The notes: generated by a model from the sequence alone, not told the origin. 62,000 nt of DNA from Chrysomallon squamiferum (GCA_012295275.1 CM022667.1:15189668-15251667), one strand, 5' to 3'; numbered from the stretch's first letter, positions 31,563 through 44,531 are shown. Made by a program: numbers and translations.

Positions 31563-33110
31563 AAAAAAATTCGTGGAAACCACTAAGAAATTAAATACAT
31601 TATTTGTTCTATCTCAGACTGTCTTCACTCTGTTTGCTTTTTTCTTCTTTATTTCTTTCAGAATTGTAAATAAAATAAAATTAAATTAAATTAAATTAAA
31701 TTAAATTAAAATTAAATAAAATTAAATAATTATTTGCTTTTGTTGGACTTTATTTTTTATTTTTATTTTTTAATTTGTATTTATCATCATCATAATCATC
31801 ATCTGTTTCAGAATCGATGCCCAAACAAAGGTTTTCCAGATGAAAATGGATATTGTGTCAATACTCCATGTTATACAGAGCCGTTCTATGAAACTACTGT
31901 AACAGATAGCAAATAATGAACTGTCATTTTGTCTTTCAGATTTTTCTGTTTGAATTTGTATTTATTTTATATTGCCAACATATTCTCAAAAAGTATCTTT
32001 GTATATATGTCGCAAAAGCAAAACAAAATTTAGAAAATTCATAATGATGATGATAATAATAAAAATAATAATAACAATAATAATAATAATAAGAATAATA
32101 TCGCAAACGTACGAAAACTGAGCTATTTATTTATTTATTTATTTTTATTTATTTATTTATTTATTTTTATTTATTTTATTTTGTTTCGTTTTGTTTTGTT
32201 TTATTATGTTTCATTTATTGCAGTTGATATAAATATTTAATGTCCAAATGAAATGTTTTTATATTATAATTTTATTTTTCTCTTTCTTTCTCTTTTTCTT
32301 TAGCAGTTGATAGGAAGACATAATTTTATAATCATACATTTTAATTACTTTTCGATTGCAATTTACAATGTAAATTTAATAACAGTTTGTCAGCAACAAG
32401 TCTAATTTATCTTTCATTATTTATTTATATTTTTTTAACTCTTTATTGTTACAGATCCATGCTACAACGAGTGGAAACTAATCTGCGATAAAGAACAATC
32501 TGAACAACAAAGCTCATTTGTGAATGTTATAAAAGAAGCATGCAATAGAAAAATAAATGTTATATCTGAAGAAAAAAACGTTTTATCGACTGGCAAACAT
32601 CTGCGTGTTATTCCATGGACTCAGTCTCTGTAGCATTACAGTAAATACTCGCGGAATACGTTTGATAACGTCCCCAAAAGAATTGACGAAAAGATTAACG
32701 ACAGGAAAAATCATACAGCTTTAAACGTAGACATTAGTGGACCAGAGTTAAATATCGTCAAGGAAGAAGTAAAAGACTGCCACCTACATACAGAACCGAC
32801 AAGTCTGGTAAAACTGGTTTAGGTGATGCGAACTATTTTCTTTTTGAAGCTTGCAGAAGGTTCGAAGGTAACGTCAACAAAACTTTTATTCCTTGACAAA
32901 GAAAGCGAAAAGATAATGACTGATTTTCTGCAACAAATGGCTCAGAAATATCCTGACCGAATGATCTCATTTACATTACCTCTTACTTCGGACATGACTA
33001 GAAAAGTGAATGACGGTTTGCTCCGTAGCCTTGACAACAACGTCATCAAAGGAACTTCCGAAGGACAAATATTAAAGCGTTCACCTTTTACCTGGTGCGC
33101 TGATGATTGA
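31158..33110 (+). pseudogene. P1: decayed copy of the PAN-EGF-repeat family
   Basis: All three exons are recognisable. Exon 1 remnant 31158-31377 starts EMRKEIATSETF (compare [12 protein letters not shown]) but has stops and lacks the signal peptide; its donor GTAAGT at 31378 is kept. Exon 2, 31812-31905, is exactly 94 bases with an intact acceptor and reads NRCPNKGFPDENGYC, but its donor GT has become AT. Exon 3 starts at 32455 as DPCYNEWKLI, meets a stop near 32632 after about 60 codons, shifts frame, and ends at repeat 3 with TWCADD followed by a stop (compare WCTDDCW). Repeats 3 and 4 are lost. It represents a more diverged branch than A1-A3. Confidence 0.78.
31481..31560. repeat. (CT)n microsatellite in P1 intron 1
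   Basis: About 80 bases of CT, followed by a (TTAAA)n run at about 31668-31725 before the exon 2 remnant. Confidence 0.95.
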
Positions 33111-36100
33111 TTAAAATATTTATCATCGATCAATATAGTAACTGTCTTACTTTACTGCCAACACACGGTAACGTTTTGTTTTATTAATACGATTTTATCT
33201 ACGTATATATATATAAATCGCATTAGCAAAACAGTTCTATAATTTTAACGACGTTAGGACTGTAGTAATGAATATCTACCGGTATGTAATACGTTTTCCA
33301 AATATTTCATTTCCTATTCAAATATATTTATTTTGTGTTATTTAAATATTATTGAAGTTTATATATAATTTCTTTCTTCGATTTAACCATGTTTGCCACC
33401 CCTTCCCTCCCCTCCTTTTGTTTGTCATAAATGTAATACGTAAACATATTAAAGGCATATAATTGTAATTCTACATCAGAAAGTCACACCCACATGTCAG
33501 TGTATCTCTGTATTCTAAATCAGAAACACATATTCGAAGGATGCAAGTGAAAAAACCTTGAGAGTGAAGCATATGTTATTTATATATTTATTTATTTATC
33601 CATGCTACAACACAGTTACGTACACACTCCATCACATGTTATCCGTTCTCGAAGATGACGATTATTTGGGTAAAGTTACACCTAAGATGATCGTTTAAAA
33701 GTGGATGGAGGTTAATAATCGACAGAATACATTGTGTTTCAGAGCGACGGTTAATGAGAAATAAAAGAATTGCCACCGGACCTGAATATCAATCATCTTT
33801 CTTCAAACTGCACAGATCAGGACCTGGATAAAAACCAGGACAGCCTAAAAAAAAATAAAATCTACATTGCCTTGCCAGTTTCCCACCAGATATTAAAAAT
33901 AGGAAAGACATTTTGAAAACTTTAAATTCTGGCTCTGTTGATAATACTAACTTCGAAATTAATTCTTTATACGATTGATTGCAATGAGAAGAAAGACCAG
34001 TATGACTGGTATATGGCGCCCTCTCCGTTTTGTCGTGTATGTAGCGTAGTGGACCCAGTCTTACATGCGTTTTTCCCAGTCCAAAAGCTAATCGTTTCAT
34101 TAACAATGTTGAATATATTCCCCAAAAAACAACTTTTAGCAATAGTTTAATTTGAATCTCGACAGAGTTATTTTTGGATTAAATCTTTGAGCTAGCAATA
34201 TTGCGTTATAAAAGGATTTATTCTCTTTAGTAAAGAAAAAAAGACTATTTGACCTATTTGAAATTGTTAAAATAAAATATGCCGTGTAATGGCACTTTTG
34301 GAACATTACGTAAATAAACGATTCAAAACTGAATATCTTGATGCATTTGAACAACTATTTAAAAGAGGAAAAAATATAAATTGCCGGTGTTTCGAGGGAG
34401 TCACTGCATTATCAACAGACTGCTTTGAATTACAATGCAGATTATAAGTGTTAATTGGTTATTTAATAGGCTTAATTTACATTGGTTTAGTCATTTTTCT
34501 TTCTGTATTTTTAGTTTGTTTCTGTTCTTAAACTATATGTTCTTTTCATTCCGTTGTATATATTTCTGTTGTTAAATCTAAACCAGCGAGCTGGAATGTA
34601 ACATGTAGAGAACCAGACCTGATGTTCCTAATGTTAAGCTTATATAAGCAATGACAATCTGCATACACAACACATTTTATATAATTTCTTTGTTCAAAGA
34701 GACCCAGTTAAATGTACACAGGTAGGCTTATGAACAAATGGGGCACCCTTTCTAGGGAATGCCTGAAACAAAATCACAATAACAATCAGAATTCATCTGG
34801 AGACAAGAAAATCTACCACCAAACACAACAGAAAAGGTCTACAACAGAACATCCAAGTTGTCCAATGTACTGGAAAAGAAACGTCAAGAATGCATTTCCA
34901 TTTTCTCCTTTACAAGCCCTCGGATCTCTATGAAATCAGACAATCTAGAGAAGACACTGAACGCTTTAAACGGGACGAAAGTATGTGACGTAAATTTTCC
35001 TTATCTTGCAAGAAATTTCATATTAAAATGCTCTACGTAACAGTTTTACTCAGTCAGAAGTAAGATACTACAATTATTTGTATATAAACAATTGCAGTTT
35101 TGTTGCCACCAGCAGGCTGATTGGTTAGATGGAATCAGAAATGAAAGAGCTTTTGCAAAGAAAATTATGCTGTGATATTTAAAGAAGTTAGACACATTTC
35201 AGTTTTTATTTATTTATTTATTTTATGTGGGTTTTTTTTTTTTTTTTTGTTGTTGTTTTTTTTTTTTTTTTAATAACTATGTTTCCCAACTTAAAATGCC
35301 AGAAATATGACACTATCGAGCTTGAATATATATGAAAGTAAAAAGGTAAAAAAAAAAAAAAAAAAAAAAAAGTCATATTCCATGAAGCGATTTCAGATCC
35401 ATTCGCAATATCCTTGACGTTCGATTTATACTGTTTCAGTGTTCAAAACTTTCCAATTTGATGAACCGTCAATGATCGTAACTACAACATTAAGTGTATG
35501 GCGCCACAGGGTAACCAGTCGGATGCCGCGCAATGTAATTTTGAGTACAGCCTATTCATCCAGTCCAATGCATCAATAGATCCATTTTTGTTTCACCATA
35601 AATAGTTTTCAAAACATATCGACTTTCATGTCTATACATGTTTTTTTTTTCTGAAATCAGTCAATAAAACATGTTCCTTGTGGTTTTGTGTGACATGTCA
35701 AAATCTTAATTAACAAAATTATGCTAAAACTACGCACTTATTTTTGCCAAAATTCATCTAAAACCTCTTACATCGTGCCCCCATGCATCGCATATCATGA
35801 TCTTTAGGATGTACTTTATATTATTCTATCACTACCTGATAATTTTCACCATGTGACTGATTATTCTAAGCCGCCGCACAAATAAACCAACAACAGAACG
35901 AGATACAAACAATATTCAGAAAAATATAGGCACAAAAAAATTGACGAAAGACAATGAAGGAAGCAGTGATTACCCTCGACATCTGAAGACTGTCTCGGTT
36001 GTCGAATGGCATTACCATGCTTCTTGAAAATCTAGGTTAGCACTTAACACCATTTTAATCTCAAGGGTAACTTTCTGAATCTAAAACAAATTTGGTTTCT

Positions 36101-36345
36101 TTTTCTTTTCTTTCCAGCTAAAAACAACCAAATCATGTCAAACGTTTTCAGATTATTTTAGCAGATAATTTCAGTTTTATATCAGATCTTTAAAAACATT
36201 TTCGTTTATGAATCGGAACCTAAAATAAACTAAAAACTTCTCACATAAGATAGTTACTCATTGGCGATGATTAAATTGTTAATATTGTTAATATTATCGC
36301 TGTGTTTTAGATTATTTTCTGCATATAATTACTGCATTAGTATTG
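33111..36345. other. Spacer between P1 and P2
   Basis: I recognise no gene. Open frames at about 33789-34142 (minus) and 34712-35040 (plus) have no recognisable domain and no clear splice context; the latter may be a fragment of an old mobile element. T-rich and A runs occur at 35233-35271 and 35347-35371. The GC content is slightly higher around 33600-35000 than in the neighbouring spacers. Confidence 0.5.
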
Positions 36346-36715
36346 AAATGAATAAAGAAGTCATAACAAAAGAAAAATTGGTCTAAAAACCACAGCACTA
36401 CGTCTGAGGGGAATTATGAGTCTTCTACACTTTGTGATAATGATTACAGATGTATAGTAATCACAGATTTTAACAGTGACCAAACCTCTGTCACGTATAT
36501 ACTTTTCAAAGACTTTCAAAAATTCATTATTTTCACTTTTATTTTAGAATCGATGCAAAAACAAAGGTTTTTCCAGATGAAAGTGGATACTGTGAATCAG
36601 TTATATCAGATGACAAATATTTATATTCCTAGAAGATTCTGACAAGGAAATTTATTTTCTTGTTTATTTGTTTCTTCTTCTTCTTCTTCTTCTTCTTCTT
36701 CTTCTTCTTCTTCTT

Positions 36716-36776
<61 letters not shown>

Positions 36777-37406
36777 TGTATCACCTTATTTTTCCAGAAT
36801 GAAACTAACTTCGGAACTTTTGTTAATTTTGTATTTTATTCTTCGCTTTCTGTTCTTTTTTAATATTATTTTTTTTTTTTTTTTCTTCAACATATTGATA
36901 ACAATATAAAATGCGTAACTAAAATTAGTTATGTTGTATGATTCAGCTTGAAGTCTAATTTATTACTCACTGTTTATTTAATTTCTGTAGACGATTTAGC
37001 TAGAGCGATAAATGGTGCTCATCGAAGGAGAATAATGTTAAAAGGTTTGTTTTTAACTATGAATGTTGCGTATATTCATCAACAGAATGACATTGATTGT
37101 TTGCGGGATGTCGAAAAGCCTTTCGACGTGAATGTTTTTAATTTATTTGAAACAGAATCTGAAAATTCAAAGTTTTGTGTGTAAAATAAGGTGGCGAGAT
37201 ACAGAGTTGATGAGTCACAAATCTAACAGAGATGGTTCTGAAAGATCCTTCCGTCCATACCCATCCGTACTACAGCAGATGTCTTATGAACGCAACATAA
37301 CAACAGAAGTTAACTTTAGAAACATTTATTACACGTACAAGAAAAGTGGAGGCAAAACTGAAGACGTGTGGTTCACAGTCGATGTGTCTGGTTTGTTCAG
37401 CTGTGA
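36346..37406 (+). pseudogene. P2: decayed, internally deleted family copy
   Basis: An exon 1 remnant (about 36346-36520) aligns to the PAN domain (EMNKEVITKEKL; later LCDNDYRCIVITDF) but has stops. The exon 2 remnant starts at 36548 after TTATTTTAG and reads NRCKNKG before shifting frame. Exon 3 has lost its start, repeats 1 and 2: it resumes in repeat 3 as DDLARAINGAHRRRIMLKG (compare [20 protein letters not shown] in A3), continues into a repeat 4 with an internal deletion, and ends [12 protein letters not shown]; in the ancestral frame the end reads WFVQL then a stop at 37404-37406. A TTC/TTA microsatellite (36674-36771) lies between exons 2 and 3. Confidence 0.78.
36674..36771. repeat. 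(TTC)n(TTA)n microsatellite
   Basis: About 70 bases of TTC followed by about 27 of TTA within P2. The matching position before P3 (44679-44753) is a pure TTA run. Confidence 0.95.
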
Positions 37407-37434
37407 AATAAAGTAGGTCTTTAATTTATCCTAT

Positions 37435-38361
37435 CTTTGTGAAGCTAATAATATCTATCAATAACATTATTTTGCCTTACTGACTATCCAGTTCATTCAT
37501 TATGATTATGTTCTTGTTGTTGTCATGTAATGTTCAAGGTTAATTGCAATGAAAACGTCGATAAAAAATAATGATGATAATATTGATAGTATTGCTAGTG
37601 CTCGTCCTAATTCTAGTACACCTACTAGACTGCTAAACCTATTACTACTGCTGCTACCATTATTATTACTACCACTACTGTAATAAGAATACGACATCAG
37701 TAGCAACAAAAACAATAATACTAATAATACCAAAATCAACAAAACAATAAAAACGATAGCAGTAACAACATGTATATGAACATATAACCTGTATTATGAA
37801 GGGAGATAGTGCTGAACTATTAGTTATCTAATGATGTAATATTATTTCGAATAGTCAAACAGATCAACCGGTTCCGAAAAGAAAAACTTTGTGAAGCTAA
37901 TAATATCTATCAATAACATTATTCTGCCTTACTGACTATCCAGACGGATTCAGTTCATTCATTATAATTATGTAGTGTACCTAAAATGAAAACGAATTAC
38001 GGCAGGAATGTTCAGTTCTTAAGCATAACTGATGTTTCTTGTTTTCATTAGTTTCTCTTCTTGTTGTTGTCATGTAATGTTCAATGTTAATTGCTTTGAA
38101 AACGTCTATAAAACATAATGATGATAATGTTGCAAGTATTGTTGCTGCTCGTCCTAATTCTACTACACCTACTAGACTGCTACAACCACTACTATAATAA
38201 GAATACCGACATCAGTAGCAACAAAAGCAACAGCAGTAACAACATGTATATGAACACATAATCTGTATTATGAAGGGAAATAGTGCTGAACTAGTAGTTA
38301 TTTAATGATGTAATATTATTTCGAATAGTCAAACAGATCAACCGGTTCCGAAAAGAAAAAC
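37435..38361. repeat. Spacer repeat, two tandem copies
   Basis: Two direct copies (37435-37886 and 37887-38361) starting CTTTGTGAAGCTAATAATAT. The repeat has TGA/TAA-rich simple sequence and the marker GCTCGTCCTAATTCTA. The first copy lacks the block present in the second after GTTCATTCATTAT, so they are not exact. Confidence 0.8.
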
Positions 38362-38689
38362 TTTGGAAATACATATTAAAAAATAAACCTAAGTTTAGAT
38401 TCTTGTTTTCTTGTATAAAACGATTTTCTTCATTTAACTTCTTTCTTTCTTTTTCTTCTCTTGTATACCCTCTTCCTTTTACGGGATCATTCAAACAGAA
38501 TAATGTTTCCTCTCGTAATAAAATTTGTCTACAGGTTATGACTAATACTTCCACTATTTCTTTTCTCTTGCTAATATATAACACAGATCCAGAAACATAC
38601 GCTTTTGTTTAATCTCTCATCTTATGCTAAACTATGACCTTTCCATGAAACCAAAATTTCAATAATTAAAGAAGGAAGGAAAAGAAAGT

Positions 38690-39145
38690 GATCAACATTA
38701 TAACATCGGGACGTGCTCGTCACCGCCATTGATCCAGGCTTAACATCGGAGTCTCATCGAATGAATGTTCCTGCTCAAGACTGTATTGAAGCTGTTCAGT
38801 GACAATGATTCACTCGAGTGATTGCGTCTTCCTAGTTTATCCATGAACAGCTCCATGAGATTCAGGTCTGGAGATATACCTGTCGATGACGTGGAGTCAG
38901 AAAATCAGCACACACTCCGGACTCCTGCGGTCGAGCGTTGTCATCTTTCAAAATCATGTGTGGATGATGTGCGGTGTGCGGATGATGTGCGGTGTGCGGA
39001 ATTAAAAGTGGTGCGAATTGTTTTTCGTCATCACGTGACATGCAGAAATCGACGCGATAATCTCGTGTAGTGCGTGATATTGTACACTGAGAGTCAATTT
39101 TCTTTGTATTTAAATGGAATACCAAAAATAAAGTTTTCAATATTA
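38690..39145 (-). mobile_element. Tc1/mariner-type transposase fragment, copy 1
   Basis: Read on the minus strand this contains the C-terminal half of a Tc1-family (IS630/Tc1 superfamily) DDE transposase: ILKDDNARPQESGVCADFL carries the second catalytic Asp block, then after a frameshift PDLNLMELFMDKLGRR carries the third acidic residue, followed by a decayed tail. The N-terminal helix-turn-helix part and terminal inverted repeats are not seen. An in-frame expansion (HTAHHPHTAHHPH) sits just before the catalytic block. It is inactive and travels with the array B unit. Confidence 0.75.
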
Positions 39146-39492
39146 TCATCTCTGCTCAAAAGCCGATATAGCATTACTTGCATTAAAATATTTGATAATA
39201 TTATTCTTTATATCACTGAAATTGATATTATAATCTCTCTAATAGGAAATCTGATATACGAATGTATTTTATTTTGATTAGAATATTTCCAATATATTTA
39301 TCTATATTACAATACTTCCTATATTACTGCGTCTATTTATAAAAAGTTTAACATATTAATATTTCTATTACGGTAGTTGATACTTTTTTGTTTTTTTTGT
39401 TATCTCATTATAAATATTATTTTCTGTGAGTATTGCTTGTAGCTCGATTCTAAATCTTGATGTTACCAATCTTTCCATGCCATTCGATTCGA

Positions 39493-42406
39493 TTACATCT
39501 GAACAAACCATGTACATTTTTTTACATCTGGGTCTTCAGTTAAAGTATAGTCCCGCTGCAAGTTGGTGTACTCGATCGTTCTGAAAGATCCACTGGTCGA
39601 TATAATGGCTGACATCAGCTGATAATCCGATGAAAAAGTCTGATTATCTTCGTCAACCCCAGTTTGGTAAATCACTTCAGCAGCAATGTTACCGTCGGGT
39701 GATAACTCTAAATGATCGACATCAAATATTTTAAGCACGCCATCTTGAGACTCGACTACGATACGGACAGATGCGCCGTTGAGAATCCTTTCTCGCAGAC
39801 TTGCAACCGACCCATTCTCAATTTCTCCGTACTCGCTTACAACCAATGCTTCATTCCATGTACGTGTATCTGTAAACCAGTCTATTCGGGTTCGATTTTC
39901 GTAAATTCCAGATTTCGCGCCCGTCTCATATGTGGAAAGAAAAGTCTGCAGGCGACCATCTGAAAACGCCAATTTTCTTTCATCTTTTCCAGATTGGTCG
40001 AAATATTTTATTTGTCCTGAAGAATCGAACGCATTGGCTCCAGTTGGTTGTATCATATCCTCTAGGGTCACTGTGATGTTTTCACGGACAATGTAGACTG
40101 CGTTAGTTGCTGAAGCAATGTCTTCTGTGACAATCCTCAGTCGATGACCACCAAGCAAAGATTGAATTAAAGCTGTAACCGATCCGGACAGCACTCTTCC
40201 AGATTCATCTACAGAATATACTTTAACCCAGCAGCTATCAGTGCACCAAGTGTGAGATATTTGGTCTGACGAAGTAGAAGCTGAGGTTTCAAATCCAATC
40301 TGCCGTCGAAGGACTCGCTTCATCCCAGATGTGTCCACTCTGTATATGTACCACTGTGGTGTGCTGGTGAAATTCGCATACGTTGAAGACGTCTCTGTCT
40401 CCACACTAAAAATAGTCTCCGCGATAGATTTTGAATCATTTGAGATAAACACGGTTTTAGATAACATTAATGCTGATCCTTCTTTTATTCTGAAAATCAG
40501 CTGATTAATATCACCTGCAAGAACTGATCCATTTCCGCTATTAATAAAACATGGTTCCCCATCTGAGAAATCTTTGACAAACCACTTGACTGTGATTTCA
40601 CTCGTGACAGACTCTGGTATATCGGCAAATATCATTGTTTGATATTTGCTGTCTAAAGTGGCATAGAAAAGTCTTGATGCATCATCGCTGAATGTGTCCC
40701 AGGATGATTTGTTAAGATGATAGAGAGACAGAGTCAGTGTTCTGTCTCCCTGAACTTCGGCAAAGTCGATGGAGTGGATTTTAGTTCCATTAATAACAGC
40801 CTTGAATTTAGCTTTGCATGGCTGGCTTATTACAGATCGAAACTGCTCCAACGTTTGAGAATTTCCAGTTTCATGGATAAGCCGCCACTGACTAGAGCAT
40901 GTATCTGTCCCCCCCAAAAAAAAAGAATCTATATATAAAAGAAAATAAATAAATAAATGTATGTATGTACATACATACATACATACAGAGAGAGAGAGAA
41001 ATAAAGATAGGTAGATAGATGGAGAGAGATAGACCGAAAGACAGAGAGACAGAGAGTAAGTAATAAACAGAAAATGAAGATGTTTGTTAATACTAGTATT
41101 GTTTGACTAAATTGATATAGTGGAAGTTAATCTTCAGTAAAAGCACAAGTACTGATTTTATTCACTGAACTGAACAATTATGTCTTACACATCTAACTAT
41201 TTTACTGTATCTTACCATTTACAGCGGTTTCACAGTTCGGTCCACCGAAACCTGGAGTACAAGTACAATACCCAGCATCCTCAGCAAACCCTCCATTTTG
41301 ACATCGATTCTGATAAAAATTATATTTATTAATTTAAATAAATACATAATACTTAGTTCTACTTTAAAAATAGAGAAAAAAAATAGTGAAAAATAGCTAA
41401 AATTTAGATTCATTTAGAAACTTAAATCGAGAGTAACATGAGATAAAAATGATAAAAAAAACAAAAAGAAAACAAACAAAAACAAACAAAACAAAATTCA
41501 ATCAAGGAATACATCCTTTCATTTATATTTCTAAGTATCTGACTAGAAATTCTCAGAAATCAATTAGAAAGTTAACTTCTTAAAGAACATAAAACTATGG
41601 TATATTTTGACCAACAAAATGGTTAACATATGCATTAGAAAATCTTTATAGAAACAAATAAAGCACTTACAATTTTTCATAGAAAGAGTTGTTTGAATGT
41701 TTAAATAATTACAGTTTTATTCTTCATCAATTCATTATTTTGGTCATTGTTCTTTCTATGTTTTGTTATTTTTTAATAATTTTTTATTTAAATTATTTAA
41801 ACTATGACTTTCTTTCTTTATTTCTTTTTTTTTTCTCTTTATTTATTTATTTATCTACATTTTTATTTTATTACAGAAGATATAGTTTATTATAATTTAC
41901 AATTGAAGTTCTTTCCGTCTTAAATACAACCTATGCTTCGTCTTTTTGCTTTGTTTTCTTTTTTCCGAAAATTAAGAACTTGATTTTAATAATGTTATAC
42001 GCTCTGAACAAAAACATTTTAAGTACCCATTCTAAACTTATCTGAGAAAGAAGTGAGATTTATTTTATTGTATATTTTAAATACTTACCATCCTAAAAAA
42101 GTCACACGAGTCATACTCTGGACTCTCAGAACTCTGATAATCTGAAAACATAAAACCAATAAGATGACATTGTGGAGGGCAGATCATCATCGCTACACAT
42201 CGTTCATCCTTGAGACAACGTCTAGAACAGTCCAACTTCGTCGTTGTCGTCGTTTTAAATAACTTTTTGGATTTCTCAGAAAAAACGGCTGTTGTGATGT
42301 TCTCTTTTATCATTTCATATAAACCACAAGTGGACGATGATGAAATTAATTCAAAGCATGAAACCGAAATAAGAAAACAGATTTCCCAAATGTGAGCCAT
42401 CACCAT
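39493..42406 (-). CDS. B1: secreted PAN/apple-EGF four-repeat protein
   Basis: Minus strand, exons 42406-42089, 41309-41216 and 40904-39493 (TGA), phases 0 and 1, 607 residues: the same exon lengths as array A. Signal peptide about 1-23 ([20 protein letters not shown]). PAN/apple-like domain cysteines at 27, 60, 64, 70, 76, 80 and 101, exactly as in A1. EGF-like exon NRCQNGGFAEDAGYCTC then GFGGPNC. Exon 3 repeats start near Trp 144, 245, 357 and 480; cores include GRVLSGSVTALIQSLLGG and [18 protein letters not shown]. It ends [10 protein letters not shown]-glycosylation sequons are frequent (NGT, NGS, NIT, NRT, NQT). Full-length identity to A proteins looks well below that within each array, so B is a distinct old subfamily. 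Secreted recognition or adhesion is inferred. Confidence 0.88.
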
Positions 42407-43049
42407 TTCGAACGATAAATGTTAATCGATGTAATAAAGATCAATCTTAAAATATTTAATAAAGAGATCAGTTGAAATCTTTCGAATTCGAGGTCGATTT
42501 TAAAGATTTGAATTTGATATCGATATTGAAAGATTCAACTGTACTTCTCTCTTCGGCATTTGCATATGTTGTGAGAAATGTTCTTAAGAAGAATTATAAA
42601 TATGTGCAACTAGGTCATCTCTGCTCTTGTCAAATGATTTCACAATTTGGTTTCTTTTTCAAATGAAAACTCCTAGAACATTTTGTTACACCTACTTACA
42701 AGAAAAAAAATATAAATTAACCGCTAATTGACTTTGTAAAAACTAACAGTACAATATAGCAAACGTTTTAAAAGGTAGTTTCATTTATTTTCTAAATAAT
42801 TAAATACGCTTAAAAAAGGTTCCATTTACCACAGGAAGCATAAAATTACCAAAAAGCAAAAGTATTACAAAACATCATTAACTCGACGTGAAACGAGAAA
42901 ATATTTTAGAAAAACACATTAAGCAAGAAAAAGAATGCATTAATGGAATCACACAAGAAAACAACTTAGCATAACGTGACGGAGGAAAAAGGAAAAAGTG
43001 TTTAAATATACATTCATACTTAATTCACACATACATATTTAATACAAAC

Positions 43050-43053
43050 ATAC

Positions 43054-43120
<67 letters not shown>

Positions 43121-43165
43121 ATCAGTATTTTTACATAGCTAGATAGATAAGTAGATAGATAATGT
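43050..43165. repeat. CA/AT/GATA microsatellites in B1 5' flank
   Basis: CA run then AT run (43050-43120) and a short AGATA run (43139-43162). The GATA part is greatly expanded in the B2 and B3 flanks. Confidence 0.85.
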
Positions 43166-44061
43166 GGTTGGTTGTCCATATATACTTTCGACAAAGTAGT
43201 AGTGTATTTATATCAGTTTGTGTATGTGCATTTATATTTTTATTTATATATGCACATGCACATATACACAAAGAGATACGTACTTATACATATACATACA
43301 TACGTACACCCTCTGTTTTAAAATAATTTTTATGAGGCTGTCATTGTGGTTCTGTGAAGTACGGCCAAATGACTGCTATACATTCGAGTCCCATTGGCGG
43401 CATTTGTCGTTGCGAGGTCGTGACTGACCCTGTGCGTTGCCTACGTAGACGTACAGAAGAATTTTATGTTAAAAGAGAAAGCAGATTATTCATTTCTGAA
43501 TACATACATAAATAAAAATGTCGCAGTGTTGAAGCAATCAAAGACAAATTAACAAGAACTAATAGTAAGAAGAACACTGTTTAAATAACATTTATTACCA
43601 TCATGTTAGACAGTGTGATGAAAAAGAAAAAGAAAATAATTCCTTAATTCATTTACGTTTATATCCAAATCACTTTGCTTTTATTTCCTTTTTTTAATAT
43701 TTTTTTTTTTTGTTGTTGGTTGTTTGATTGGTTTTATTTTTATTTTTATTATTATTAATTTGTTTTTTCGTTCGTTTCTTTTTATTGTTGTTGGTTGGTT
43801 GACTGGTTTTACTTCATTTTACATTATTTTATTTATTTATTTATTTATTTTATTATTATTTTTTTATGTGTTTTTTCCGCTGAGAACGAAATTAGAAAGT
43901 TAAATATATTTATCTGTTTCCGGAAACGTAAATGCTGCCACAGGCATTAAAACAATGTGATCACGTCAACAATGTTATGACGTATTTACCACAAATGGAA
44001 AAAACAGTGCAGTAACAAGTAAAATTAATTTTAAAAGGTAGGTTTTCAAATACCAACAACA

Positions 44062-44062
<1 letters not shown>

Positions 44063-44125
<63 letters not shown>
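44063..44125. repeat. (TTA)n microsatellite
   Basis: About 62 bases of TTA; counterpart of 59564-59642 in unit 3. Confidence 0.95.
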
Positions 44126-44260
44126 TTTTGTTTGCTTGTTTCTTTAAATAGAATTAACAGGAAAACTCCTGAAAGACTTTGTCAACGATCGGCTTCACGT
44201 AACGATCGGCAGTACTGTAGATCGATAAGGTGTATGTCAGCTAGCTGCAGTTAAAATGTT

Positions 44261-44265
<5 letters not shown>

Positions 44266-44316
<51 letters not shown>

Positions 44317-44486
44317 CTACAGTGTGTTTGTTCCTGTGTTTGTGTGAAACTTCTCTCTGCTAAATTTCCGTGTGCGTTTATGTATATATGTGTGTTTGCA
44401 TTTATAAGTGTGTGTCTATCTGTATCACTATGTGGGTATATGTGTGCTGTGTGCGTTCCAGTGTTTAACATGTTTTGTGTGTGTGG

Positions 44487-44529
<43 letters not shown>
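44266..44529. repeat. Two (GT)n tracts with intervening sequence
   Basis: GT tracts at 44266-44314 and 44477-44529 separated by about 160 bases of imperfect GT-rich DNA. The matching segment in unit 3 (59815-59940) is shorter and more imperfect. Confidence 0.9.

Positions 44530-44531
<2 letters not shown>

Noticed and set aside
33789-34142. 117-codon minus-strand open frame in the P1-P2 spacer.
   Set aside because: No recognisable domain, signal or splice partners, and no copy elsewhere in the window.
38403-38612. 69-codon open frame after the spacer repeat, with an overlapping minus-strand frame.
   Set aside because: Present only in unit 1, with no domain and no homologue in units 2 and 3.
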